A stretch of 64,000 bases of DNA. It comes from Paracoccaceae bacterium (GTDB lineage: Bacteria > Pseudomonadota > Alphaproteobacteria > Rhodobacterales > Rhodobacteraceae). The position numbers were made by a program, and so were the translations under genes. The stretch lies in assembly GCA_018222585.1 (NCBI GenBank), contig JAAFAB010000001.1, positions 124,001 to 188,000 of the forward strand, read 5' to 3'. Below are positions 36,443 through 44,981 of this stretch, piece after piece; position 1 is the first letter of the stretch; each line of letters opens with the position of its first letter. A model generated the notes under the pieces. That model was not told the DNA's origin. It ran no database searches and was given only the letters and a program-made list of their open reading frames with translations.

Positions 36443-38254
36443 ATGTTCCAGACCTTCGAGACCTCCTCCCGCCCCGAACAGGGGCCGCCGCGGCTGGCAG
36501 CCCTGCGCGCCGAGATGGACCGCCTCGGCGTCGACGCCGTCCTGGTGCCCCGCGCCGATGCCCACCAGGGCGAATATGTCGCCCCGCGCGATGACCGGCT
36601 GGCCTGGCTGACCGGCTTCACCGGCTCTGCCGGGCAATGTCTGGTCACCGCCGACCGTGCTGCACTTTTCGTCGACGGCCGCTACACCGTGCAAGCGCGT
36701 GAGCAGGTCGCCGAGGAGGTCGAGAAGATCGCCTGGCCCACCACCCTGCCCGCCACCTGGGCGCGCCAGGCCCTGCCCGCAGGCGGGGTGCTGGGCTTCG
36801 ACCCCTGGCTGCACGCCAGGGCAGAGATCGACCGGCTGGAGGCCGGGCTCAAGGGGTCGGGCATCACCCTGCGCGCGCTCGATGGCAATCCCGTCGATGC
36901 GGTCTGGCCGGATCAGCCCGCGCCGCCGCTTGGCCCCATCGTGCCGCAGCCGCTGGATTTCGCCGGCGAGCCTCTGGCCGACAAATGCACCCGTCTCGGG
37001 CGGTCCCTGGCGCGCGCCGGCGACTGGGCCGCCGTGCTGACCCTGCCCGACTCGATTGCCTGGCTGCTGAACATCCGCGGCAGCGACATCCCCCGCAACC
37101 CGGTGCCCCATGCCTTCGCCGTGCTCTTCGCCGATGGCCAGGTGGCGCTTTTCGCCGACGATGCCAAGTGCGACGAACTGCTGCTCGATCATCTCGGGCC
37201 GACGGTGAACATCGAAAGCCCCGAGGCCCTAGGCCCGACGCTGGAGGTCATCGCGCGCGAGGCCAAGGGCCCCATCCGGCTCGACCGGAATTCCTGCCCG
37301 CTGTGGATCGAGGCACGGCTGGCCGGGGCGGACATCAGCTGGGGTGAAGACCCCTGCATCCTGCCCAAGGCCAGCAAGAATGCCGCCGAGCTGGCGGGAA
37401 TGCGCGCCGCCCATATCCGCGACGCCGTGGCCATGTGCCGCTTCCTCGCGTGGTTCGACGCCGCCGCCCAGACGAGCCTGACCGAGATTGACCTGGTCAC
37501 CCGGCTCGAAATCATGCGGCGCGAGACCAATCAGCTGATGGAAATCTCCTTCGATACCATCGCCGGGGCCGGCCCCCATGGCGCCCTGCCCCACTACCGG
37601 GTCAGCACCGAGAGCAACGCCCGCCTCGCCGAGGGTCAGCTGGTGGTTCTGGACAGCGGCGGCCAGTACCTTGACGGCACCACCGACATCACCCGCACCC
37701 TGCTGGTCGGAGAGGCCACCGGCGCGGAAGAGCGCGCCGCCTTCACCCGCGTGCTGCAGGGGATGATCGCCATCTCCCGGCTGCGCTTCCCCGAGGGCCT
37801 GGCGGGCCAGCATCTCGATGCGCTGGCGCGCTATCCGCTCTGGCTGGCCGGGCAGGATTACGACCATGGCACCGGCCACGGGGTCGGCGCCTACCTCTGC
37901 GTGCACGAGGGCCCGCAGCGCCTGAGCCGGGTCTCGGACGTGCCGCTGCGCCCCGGGATGATCCTCTCGAACGAGCCGGGGTACTACCGCGAGGGGGCTT
38001 TCGGCATCCGTATTGAGAATCTGATCGTCGTCGAGCCTGCTGCCGCGCTGGAGGGCGCCGATGCGCGCCGGATGCTCTCGTTCGAGACGCTGACCTGGGT
38101 GCCGATCGAGCGGCGTCTGATTGACGTGGCGGCTCTTTCCGCGCCGGAACGGGCCTGGGTCGATGCCTATCATGCCGAGGTGCGCAGCCGAATTCGTCCA
38201 CTGCTGGACGAACCGACCGCTTTGTGGTTGGATCGGGCGACCGAGCCTCTCTGA
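36443..38254 (+). CDS. Xaa-Pro aminopeptidase (M24B family, long three-domain form)
   Basis: 603 residues, as in the eukaryotic-like aminopeptidase P1 class: two creatinase-like N-terminal domains and a C-terminal pita-bread domain. Metal ligands are in LDSGGQYLDGTTDITRT (two Asp), GTGHGVGAYL (His), NEPGYY (Glu) and GIRIENL (Glu). Cleaves N-terminal residues before proline in the cytoplasm. GGGAGCGACC precedes the ATG. Confidence 0.94.
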   Translation: MFQTFETSSRPEQGPPRLAALRAEMDRLGVDAVLVPRADAHQGEYVAPRDDRLAWLTGFTGSAGQCLVTADRAALFVDGRYTVQAREQVAEEVEKIAWPTTLPATWARQALPAGGVLGFDPWLHARAEIDRLEAGLKGSGITLRALDGNPVDAVWPDQPAPPLGPIVPQPLDFAGEPLADKCTRLGRSLARAGDWAAVLTLPDSIAWLLNIRGSDIPRNPVPHAFAVLFADGQVALFADDAKCDELLLDHLGPTVNIESPEALGPTLEVIAREAKGPIRLDRNSCPLWIEARLAGADISWGEDPCILPKASKNAAELAGMRAAHIRDAVAMCRFLAWFDAAAQTSLTEIDLVTRLEIMRRETNQLMEISFDTIAGAGPHGALPHYRVSTESNARLAEGQLVVLDSGGQYLDGTTDITRTLLVGEATGAEERAAFTRVLQGMIAISRLRFPEGLAGQHLDALARYPLWLAGQDYDHGTGHGVGAYLCVHEGPQRLSRVSDVPLRPGMILSNEPGYYREGAFGIRIENLIVVEPAAALEGADARRMLSFETLTWVPIERRLIDVAALSAPERAWVDAYHAEVRSRIRPLLDEPTALWLDRATEPL

Positions 38255-38283
38255 AACACTGCCGCGTCAACGGATCCGCGACA

Positions 38284-38302
38284 TGTGCATGTTACATGCA
38301 CA
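38284..38302. promoter_or_regulatory. 19-bp near-perfect palindrome upstream of the DUF427 gene
   Basis: TGTGCATGTTACATGCACA: 9-bp arms around one T, 37 bases before the DUF427 ATG and 30 bases after the aminopeptidase stop. Operator-like; the regulator is unknown. Confidence 0.5.
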
Positions 38303-38338
38303 CGGCAGGGAAGTGGGGCCTGAACGGGGGAAAGCAAA

Positions 38339-38680
38339 ATGACCGATATGACCATCCGTGCCGCGGCAGGGATCTGGACCGTGCGCGCCGGCGGTGCCGT
38401 CCTGGCCGAAAGCCGCAACGCGCAGCAACTGAGCGAGCCGGGCTATCCCGACATCATCTATTTCCCGCGCGAGGATATCGCGATGGCCTTCCTCGACCGG
38501 ACGGATCACGCGACGACCTGCCCGAAGAAGGGCGATGCCAGCTACTTCTCGATCGTCACCAAGAGCCAGACGCTGGAGAACGCCGCCTGGAGCTACGAGA
38601 CCCCGCTGGAAGGCGCCGCCGAGATCGCCGGCCACATCGCCTTCCACGCCACGGATTTCGTCACGATCGAGCAGATCTGA
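38339..38680 (+). CDS. DUF427-family protein
   Basis: 113 residues: VRAGGAVLAESRNAQQLSE, YFPREDIAMAFL, TTCPKKGDASYFSIV and ENAAWSYETPLEGAAEIAGHIAFH cover the DUF427 beta-barrel pattern with its Cys-Pro-Lys-Gly and Trp-Ser-Tyr signatures. Biochemical role unknown. AACGGGGGAAAG precedes the start; the third codon block (ATGACC) offers an alternative ATG at 38348. The 19-bp palindrome just upstream suggests its own regulated promoter. Confidence 0.88.
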   Translation: MTDMTIRAAAGIWTVRAGGAVLAESRNAQQLSEPGYPDIIYFPREDIAMAFLDRTDHATTCPKKGDASYFSIVTKSQTLENAAWSYETPLEGAAEIAGHIAFHATDFVTIEQI

Positions 38681-38732
38681 CCCCGGCCCGACCACCGCGC
38701 CCCGTCTCCGGGGCAGGTGGTGCTCGCGCCAG

Positions 38733-38910
38733 GCGGCTCGGGGGCTCTGCCCCCTCCGCGGCGCGGTGTCTCCTGGCATATCTTCAGCTGCCACAACAGG
38801 CAGGGCCAGCTGACTCCCTCCAGGGGAGGTGTCGACGGCCGCCTTGCAGTGCCCGCCCTGGTCCGGGCGCCGGGGGCGCAGCCCCCGACCCGAGGGGGCT
38901 CGATGCCCCC
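38733..38910 (-). repeat. Degenerate R1 composite repeat (reverse) plus extra G/C hairpins
   Basis: The minus strand of 38733-38792 reads a diverged version of the R1 right half: an AGCTGAAGATAT stretch, a CCGC-GCC-GCGG stem, and GGGGGC-AGA-GCCCCC. Further hairpins are CGGGGGC-GCA-GCCCCCG (38871-38887) and GGGGGC-TCGAT-GCCCCC (38894-38910). Fills the 248-base gap between the convergent DUF427 and ClC genes. Confidence 0.75.
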
Positions 38911-38928
38911 GAGGGGCGCCCCCTCTCC

Positions 38929-40614
38929 CTAGCCGTGTTCCTCGCTGGCCGTCGCCGCCAGGGCGCGGTTGTAGGTGCGCAGGGCGTCGACGTGGAACAG
39001 TGCGCCGAGCAGCTCGGGCGGGCGGGTCGCGTCGCTCAGGGTGACCACCGGCAGGAAGGGTTCGAGGCTACGCTCGAAATCCGGGAAAGCGTCCTCCAGC
39101 GTCGCCGAGGCGTCGAGGTAGAGCCCCTGTTCGATCAGCTCCCAGCAGCGGGCCTCGGGGGCCGCGCGGGCATCCCCAACCGGGCGCATCACATCGCGGG
39201 CCCGGAACATCGCCAGCAGGTACTGCTGCGGCCCCGCCGCCAGCCGCGTGCCGCGCCGCTCCAGCTGGGTGAGGAAGAACGAGCGTTTCACCAGCCGCGA
39301 ACCGATGGCGGTGGAGATCGACACCGTGACCATCACCGCCAGCGCCGTGGTCCAGTCGCCGGTCAGTTCGAAGACGATCAGCGTGGTCGAGATCGGCGCG
39401 CCGAGCACCGCCGCCGCGACGCCCCCCATGCCCGCCAGCGCATAGAGCTGCGGACTGCCCGACTGATCCGGGAAGACCCCCGTGGCGACGATGCCGAAGG
39501 CCAGCCCGGTCAATGCCCCCATCATCATCGAGGGCGAGAAGACCCCGCCCCCCATCCGTCCCCCCACGGTCACCGCCACGGCCACCGCCTTCAGCAGGGC
39601 GAAGACCACCGCCTCGTGCAGCACCAGCCCGCCCGAGAGCGCCTTCAGCGTCGTCTCGTAACCGACGCCGATGATATGGGGAAACCAGATCGCCATGCCG
39701 CCCAGCAAGGCGCCGGAGACCGCCGGGCGCAGCACCTGGGGGATCGACAGGCGCCGCTGCAAGCGGGTGGCCACGGTCTCGGACAGGAAGATCCCGCGCA
39801 TGAACAGCCCCGCCACCACGCCGCAGAGCGCGCCGAGCAGCAGGAAGGCCGGCAGTTCCTGGTAGAAGCCGAGGATCGAGGCTTCGGGCAGCAGGTACTC
39901 GGCCCCCTCGCCGAACTGCAGCCGCGAGATCACCGCGCCCGCCACCGCCGCGATGGTGATCGGGGCGAAGGCGTGCAGGGCGAAGTGGCGCAGCACCACC
40001 TCCATGGCGAAGAGCGCCCCGGCGATCGGCGCGTTGAACGAGGCCGAGACCGCCGCCGCCACCGCGCAGCCCAGCAGGTCGCGCCCGGTCACGCCATCGG
40101 CGCGCATCCGGTTCAGCACCCAGGTCGAGAGCACGGCGGCAAGGTGGACCACCGGCCCCTCGCGCCCCGAGGAGCCACCCGTGCCGAGGGTGATCAGCGA
40201 AGCCGCCGCCGAGGCCAGCCCGGCGCGCCCCTCGACCCGGCCCTCCTGCAGGGCGGCGCCCTCGATCACGTCGGCGACCGAGCGCACCCGCCCGTCCGGG
40301 GTGAAGCACTTCAGGATCGTGCCGACGACCAGTCCGCCCAGGATCGGCACCACCAGCACGATGTACCAGGGCAGGCCGCCGGCGAAGGAATGCAGGCTCT
40401 GCACGTCATCGGCGCCATAGGCCAGCCTCTGCAGCGCCGAGACGCCGCTGCGGAAGGCCAGCGCCGCCGCGCCCCCCGCGATGCCGATGCCGAGCGCGAT
40501 CAGCCAGAAGACCATCTGGAACGAGCCCCTCTCGCGCAGCACCCGCCAGGCGCGCCGTGCCGTCTCGGGCATCCGTCGCGACGCGGATCCTGGCTCCTGC
40601 GGCACTGGGCTCAT
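38929..40614 (-). CDS. ClC-family chloride channel/antiporter with C-terminal CBS region
   Basis: 561 residues, with about 440 of membrane-embedded helices. ClC signatures: GTGGSSGREGPVVHLAA with the gating glutamate E152, GGRMGGGVFSPSMMMGAL, and the AALGAPIS-type stretch GVAAAVLGAPISTTLIVFELT. The cytoplasmic C-terminus has a CBS-like pair (FRARDVMRPVG, then LPVVTLSDATRP). The gating glutamate suggests a Cl-/H+ exchanger or gated channel; which one is not decidable here. AAAGGAGG precedes the ATG. Confidence 0.93.
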   Translation of the reverse strand: MSPVPQEPGSASRRMPETARRAWRVLRERGSFQMVFWLIALGIGIAGGAAALAFRSGVSALQRLAYGADDVQSLHSFAGGLPWYIVLVVPILGGLVVGTILKCFTPDGRVRSVADVIEGAALQEGRVEGRAGLASAAASLITLGTGGSSGREGPVVHLAAVLSTWVLNRMRADGVTGRDLLGCAVAAAVSASFNAPIAGALFAMEVVLRHFALHAFAPITIAAVAGAVISRLQFGEGAEYLLPEASILGFYQELPAFLLLGALCGVVAGLFMRGIFLSETVATRLQRRLSIPQVLRPAVSGALLGGMAIWFPHIIGVGYETTLKALSGGLVLHEAVVFALLKAVAVAVTVGGRMGGGVFSPSMMMGALTGLAFGIVATGVFPDQSGSPQLYALAGMGGVAAAVLGAPISTTLIVFELTGDWTTALAVMVTVSISTAIGSRLVKRSFFLTQLERRGTRLAAGPQQYLLAMFRARDVMRPVGDARAAPEARCWELIEQGLYLDASATLEDAFPDFERSLEPFLPVVTLSDATRPPELLGALFHVDALRTYNRALAATASEEHG

Positions 40615-40840
40615 CGCGGGTCTTGCCTCCTTTGCCTGTCCGGCCCCGAGGCCGCGGTTGCCTGCTTCTAGGACAAAGACCCTGGCAAAAAAAGCCCCGC
40701 GATGCCGAAGGGTTGCGGCAAGGGGGTCGGCTTCCCCCGGTTCGGGGCGGGGATACGACCTTCTGGCCGGTTGCGGCCCCGGGGCCGATCGGCTGAGATC
40801 GGGCCAGGCACCCGGAACTTCACAGACGGAGGGGACGCCA

Positions 40841-42175
40841 GTGGCTTATTCCTGGGGAAGACAGGAGGCTGGCACCGGGACACGCGGCGACAGACGCGGC
40901 GTGATACCCGAGGACAGGTTGCATGATTCAGTGGTCGGCCGGCTCTATGACGTCGCCGTCGATCCGCTGCGGCTGGCGGATCTGCTCGACGACTGGGAGC
41001 GGCTGAACCGCCCGCTGCGCCGCGCGCTTGATCGCGCCATGTCCCTGGACCAGGCCACGTCGCCGCCACGCCCGAGCGAGGCGCGGCGCGCGGTGTCCCT
41101 GGATTTCACCGATCACTTCCAAAGGGTCACGCGACTGCTGGAGCAGACCCGCGCCGCGCATGCGTTGCGCCCCGAGGAGGCCGAGCTGCGCCGCTTCGCG
41201 CGCACCGCCGCCTTCGCCGTGGGTCCGGACATGCGTCTGGCCGCCGCCAACGAGGCCGCGCGGCACGGGCTGGGGGTTGGTCGCGGCGACCGGCTGGCCG
41301 CCCTGCCCTTCGAGGCGCGGCATCTGGAAGCCCTGCGCGGTCGGATCCGGCGGATGCTCGGCCAAACCGCCGATCCCGCGCCCGAACGTGCCCGCCGTCC
41401 CGCCGCTCGTCCGGGGCGGGAGGCCACGCTGCGGCTGCGCCTCGCGGACAGCGGCCAGCTGATCCTGGCGCAACTGGCCCTGAACCGTCCCGGCGCGGGC
41501 GAAGCGCCTTTCGTGCTGGTCGTCACGTCTCAACTGCGCTGGCCCGAGGCGCTGACCGAAACCCTGCGCGATGCCTTCCGGCTGACCCGCGCCGAGGCGG
41601 AGATCCTGCGCAGCCTCTCCGAGGCGCGTCCGCTGCGCGAGATCGCCGAGGACCGTGGGCGCTCGGTCGAGACGGTGCGGGCGCAGATCAAGGCCATCCT
41701 GGCCAAGACCGAAACCCGCAGCCAGGGCGAGCTGCTGCGCCTTGCGCTCTCGGTCAGCGAATTGATCCCGGCGCTGCTCGGCCCCGCCGCCGAGTTGGCC
41801 TCTCCCCAGGCAGCGACCGCAGCACCGTCAGTGGCAGCACCATCGGCATCGGGCCAACGACAGGCGAAACAGCCATCGGGCACCCCCCCGAGGTCACAGA
41901 GACAAGGCGCCTTCGCTCAGCCGGTCACCGCCTCGGCGCTGGCCGGCGCCCTGGGCGGCGACCACAGAGGGGACCGGCCGCGAATGCACCCGCGCCCGAC
42001 ACCCGGCCTCGCCCGTCGGGCAGGCCGGTCAGGCAGGCCGCCCGGGCCGCCGGCGGCCTCGTGCGCTTCAGCCATTGCGGAGGCCTGCTGCCGATGCGCC
42101 CCTTCCGCAGCCTGGCACGCCCCGACGGGCGGCGGCTGGAGTATCTCTGCCTCGGCGCCCCTTCGGGCAGGGTGA
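40841..42175 (+). CDS. LuxR-type HTH regulator, apparently frameshifted near its end
   Basis: 444 residues from the GTG at 40841 (ACGGAGGGG box). An N-terminal sensor-like region (DPLRLADLLDDWERL, then FAVGPDMRLAAANEAA, PAS-like) is followed by a LuxR HTH at about 247-305 (LTRAEAEILRSLSEARPLREIAEDRGRSVETVRAQIKAILAKTET). After about residue 345 the sequence becomes low-complexity Arg/Pro/Ala and overlaps the next frame by 115 bases, so that tail is probably not the original protein. A run of seven C (41883-41889) sits at the change. The related Rhodobacteraceae proteins I recall join this regulator to an alpha/beta-hydrolase domain, encoded here in the next frame. Confidence 0.75.
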   Translation: MAYSWGRQEAGTGTRGDRRGVIPEDRLHDSVVGRLYDVAVDPLRLADLLDDWERLNRPLRRALDRAMSLDQATSPPRPSEARRAVSLDFTDHFQRVTRLLEQTRAAHALRPEEAELRRFARTAAFAVGPDMRLAAANEAARHGLGVGRGDRLAALPFEARHLEALRGRIRRMLGQTADPAPERARRPAARPGREATLRLRLADSGQLILAQLALNRPGAGEAPFVLVVTSQLRWPEALTETLRDAFRLTRAEAEILRSLSEARPLREIAEDRGRSVETVRAQIKAILAKTETRSQGELLRLALSVSELIPALLGPAAELASPQAATAAPSVAAPSASGQRQAKQPSGTPPRSQRQGAFAQPVTASALAGALGGDHRGDRPRMHPRPTPGLARRAGRSGRPPGPPAASCASAIAEACCRCAPSAAWHAPTGGGWSISASAPLRAG

Positions 42176-42993
42176 TCCTCTGGACCCATGGGACCTACGG
42201 GCAATGCCGCTGGCCGGCAGCTCTGGAAGCCAGGGCAGAGGACGCCGGCCTGTGCCTCCTGGTGCCGATCCGCGCCGGTTTCGGCGGCTCGGACCCTGTC
42301 GGGCCCGGCGAGGACCACGCCAGCCTGGCCGCCGCCGACATGGCCGTACTGCTGGAGCATGTCGGCGCCGGGCCGGTGCCGGTTCTCGCCTTCGGCGACG
42401 ATCTTCACGCCGCCAGCCTTCTGGCGCGGCGCCATCCCGGCAAGGTCAGCGCCCTGATCGGCGTCTCGGCCAGCCTGCCGCTGCACCGCGCCGAGGACTA
42501 CGACCGCATGGGTCGCTGGCATCGCTTCCTGCTGGGCGGCGCGCGCTATACCCCGGATCTCTTTCCCTTCATGCTGGACACGGTCGGCGCCATGGCCGGA
42601 CGCATGGGGCTGGCCGACTTCCTCAGGACCCTGTTTGCCCAGTCGCCCGCGGACAGTGCCAGCATCGCCTGCCCCGCCGCCCTGGCCGCACTGGTAAGCG
42701 GAGCCGAGATCGCGCTGGATGGCAGCGGCCACTTCCTGCCCGTGATGGCAGAGGAGATCATCGCCCAGCGTCGCGGCGACTGGCGCGTCAGCCTTGAGGC
42801 CCTGCGGCACGATCTGCCCGTTCACCTGCTGCAGGGCGATCAGAGCCTGCGCCACCCGGCCGGCCTGCGGGCTGCCGGGCGCGCGGCCTTCCCCTGGATC
42901 CGACACCACGAGATGCGCGGCGCGGGCGAGTTGCTGCACCTGCAGGCCGGGGCGGATCTGCTGGAACTGGCGCAGCAGTATCTTCCCGACTGA
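42061..42993 (+). CDS. Alpha/beta-hydrolase-fold protein, likely detached C-terminal half of the LuxR-type regulator
   Basis: 310 residues if it starts at the GTG 42061, about 299 from the ATG 42094. RLEYLCLG, ILWTHGTYGQ, RAGFGGSDP and LLQGDQSLRHPA follow the alpha/beta-hydrolase order. At the nucleophile elbow it reads LAFGDDLHAA, lacking the GxSxG serine, so hydrolytic activity is doubtful and a ligand-sensing role more likely. Neither start has a convincing ribosome-binding site, consistent with its once being fused to 40841-41880 in the other frame. Confidence 0.75.
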   Translation: MRFSHCGGLLPMRPFRSLARPDGRRLEYLCLGAPSGRVILWTHGTYGQCRWPAALEARAEDAGLCLLVPIRAGFGGSDPVGPGEDHASLAAADMAVLLEHVGAGPVPVLAFGDDLHAASLLARRHPGKVSALIGVSASLPLHRAEDYDRMGRWHRFLLGGARYTPDLFPFMLDTVGAMAGRMGLADFLRTLFAQSPADSASIACPAALAALVSGAEIALDGSGHFLPVMAEEIIAQRRGDWRVSLEALRHDLPVHLLQGDQSLRHPAGLRAAGRAAFPWIRHHEMRGAGELLHLQAGADLLELAQQYLPD

Positions 42994-43099
42994 TCGCGTC
43001 TCCACGATCTCTCGACGCTTCCCCCAACTGGGGTATGAATTCGACGCGTCGGGGTGAGACACTGCAGGTGGTAAGAGGTGATTATGTGTGTGCCTCCCA

Positions 43100-43133
43100 C
43101 GATCCCGGGCCACAGGTCCGGGGCGTGGGATCG
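43100..43133. other. Inverted repeat in the gap after recN
   Basis: CGATCCC (43100-43106) pairs with GGGATCG (43127-43133) with further internal G/C pairing. It lies in the 264-base gap between the hydrolase-like gene and recN (convergent). A terminator function is possible, but no T-run is present. Nothing else recognisable is seen in that gap. Confidence 0.35.
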
Positions 43134-43257
43134 GCCGGTCGCCCTGCCAGGCTCCCGGGGGGTCGTGCCCCAACCGGCCCGCACCGGCGGCCTCACCGGG
43201 GCCCACATGCCAGCACCGGGATTTCCTGCGCGGGCCCTCGCCCGGCGGTGGCGATGG

Positions 43258-44910
43258 TCAGCCGGCCTCGATCAGCTTGCGGGCGGCGGCGCGGGCCTCT
43301 TCGGTCACCGCATCGCCGGAGATCATCCGCGCCAGCTCATCCACCCGCGCCTCGGGCGAAAGCGACAGCACGGTCGACAGCGTGGCCTCGCCCTCGACCC
43401 GCTTGGCGACCTGCCAGTGATGGGCGGCGCGGGCGGCCACCTGCGGCGAATGGGTGACGACAAGCACCTGCCCGCCCTCGGCCAGCTTGGCCAGACGGCG
43501 CCCGACCGCATCTGCGGTGGCCCCGCCGACGCCGCGGTCGATCTCGTCGAAGATCATCGTGACCTCGCTGTCGTCCCCGGCCAGGCACACCTTCAGCGCC
43601 AGCAGGAAGCGCGACAGCTCGCCGCCCGATGCGATCTTGGCCAGCGGCCCGGAGGGCGCGCCGGGGTTGGTCGCCACGGTAAAGGAGACCTCGTCGCGGC
43701 CTTCCGGCCCGGGCTCTGCCGGCGCCACCTCGGTCACGAAGCGGGCGCGTTCCATCTTCAGCGGCGCCAGCTCGGCCTCCACGGCACTGTCCAGCGTGGC
43801 AGCGGCAGCCCGCCGCGCCTCGGAGAGCCTGCCGGCCAGGCCCGCGTAGGCCGCGTCGGCGTCGCGCAGGGCGGTTTCCAGCCGGGCGATCTCTCCCGCG
43901 CCGCCGTCGATGGCATCAAGGCGGCCGCGCAGGTCCTGCGCCAGCCCGGGCAGCTCTTCCGGGGTCACGTCATGCTTGCGCGCCAGGGCACGGATGGCAA
44001 AGAGACGCTCCTCGGTCGCCTCCAGTTCCAGCGGGTCGAAGTCCAGCGCCTCAAGGCAGCGGACCACGCCGTCGGCGGCCTCGTCCAGTTCGGCCAGCGC
44101 GCGAGAGAGGGCGGCAATGGGCGCGTCCAGGCGCCCCTCGAGCCCCTCGGCGGCCTTTTCCAGCCAGCGCATCGCGTCGGTCATCGGCCCTTCCGCGCCC
44201 TCGTTGCCAAGGGCCTGGTGGGCACGGCTGACATCCTCGCGCAGCCGCTCGGCGCCCTGCATCAGGCGGCGGCGGCTGTCCAGCTCGCTCTCCTCGCCGG
44301 GCTGCGGATCGAGGGCCTCCAGCTCGGCCACGGAGTGACGCAGGAATTCCTCTTCCTTCGCTGCAGCGGCCAGGGCGGCGCGGGCGGCGTCCAGCTTCTT
44401 CTCGGCGGCGGAGCGGGCCCGCCAGGCGTCGCGCAGCTCGGCCTTCAGCCCTGCCACGCCGGCAAATTCGTCGAGAATGGCGCGGTGGCCGCGCGGATTC
44501 AGCAGGCCGCGATCGTCATGCTGGCCATGCAGCTCGACCAGCGTCTCGGAGAGCGCGCGCAGCACCTGCCCCGAGGCGCGGCGGTCGTTGATCCAGGCGG
44601 TCTTGCGGCCATCGCGAGAATTGATGCGGCGCAGCAGCAGCTCCTCGCCGCCGGGCAGCCCCGCCTCTTCCAGCACGCGATGCGCGGCATGGTCCGGGGG
44701 CAGGTCGAAGACCGCCGTCACCTCGCCCTGCTCGGCGCCTTCGCGCACCAGGTCGGCACGGCCGCGCCAGCCCAGCACGAAACCAAGCGAATCGAGCAGG
44801 ATGGACTTGCCCGCCCCGGTCTCGCCGGTCAGCACGTTGAGACCCGGCTGGAAATCCAGTTCCAGCCGGTCGATGATCAGCATGTCGCGAATGTCGAGAC
44901 CGCGCAGCAT
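43258..44910 (-). CDS. recN: DNA repair protein RecN
   Basis: 550 residues, SMC-like. N-terminal Walker A TGETGAGKS (G29-S36), long coiled-coil arms, and C-terminal ABC signature ASGGELSRFLLALK with Walker B TMIFDEIDRGVGG and VTHSPQVAARA. RecN helps hold broken DNA ends during recombinational repair. No SOS box is seen just upstream; it lies 71 bases after bamD and may be read from the dcw-lpxC side. Confidence 0.96.
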   Translation of the reverse strand: MLRGLDIRDMLIIDRLELDFQPGLNVLTGETGAGKSILLDSLGFVLGWRGRADLVREGAEQGEVTAVFDLPPDHAAHRVLEEAGLPGGEELLLRRINSRDGRKTAWINDRRASGQVLRALSETLVELHGQHDDRGLLNPRGHRAILDEFAGVAGLKAELRDAWRARSAAEKKLDAARAALAAAAKEEEFLRHSVAELEALDPQPGEESELDSRRRLMQGAERLREDVSRAHQALGNEGAEGPMTDAMRWLEKAAEGLEGRLDAPIAALSRALAELDEAADGVVRCLEALDFDPLELEATEERLFAIRALARKHDVTPEELPGLAQDLRGRLDAIDGGAGEIARLETALRDADAAYAGLAGRLSEARRAAAATLDSAVEAELAPLKMERARFVTEVAPAEPGPEGRDEVSFTVATNPGAPSGPLAKIASGGELSRFLLALKVCLAGDDSEVTMIFDEIDRGVGGATADAVGRRLAKLAEGGQVLVVTHSPQVAARAAHHWQVAKRVEGEATLSTVLSLSPEARVDELARMISGDAVTEEARAAARKLIEAG

Positions 44911-44981
44911 GGCAGGCCCTCAGCGCGGCGCCACTCCCCCGGAGCGCGGGGCGCCGGGGAAGGCGGAATGCGGGGTGACGA

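Noticed and set aside
38681-38928. Short open frames in the gap between DUF427 and ClC
   Set aside because: They are built from repeat hairpins and G/C tracts; no start signal and no protein-like composition.
42994-43257. Possible small gene starting at ATG 43084 (reading ATGTGTGTGCC)
   Set aside because: No ribosome-binding site of note, Pro/Gly/Arg composition, and the frame runs into the recN antisense.
44911-44981. Possible LexA box before recN
   Set aside because: No GTTC-N7-GTTC or GAAC-N4-GTTC pattern in the gap.
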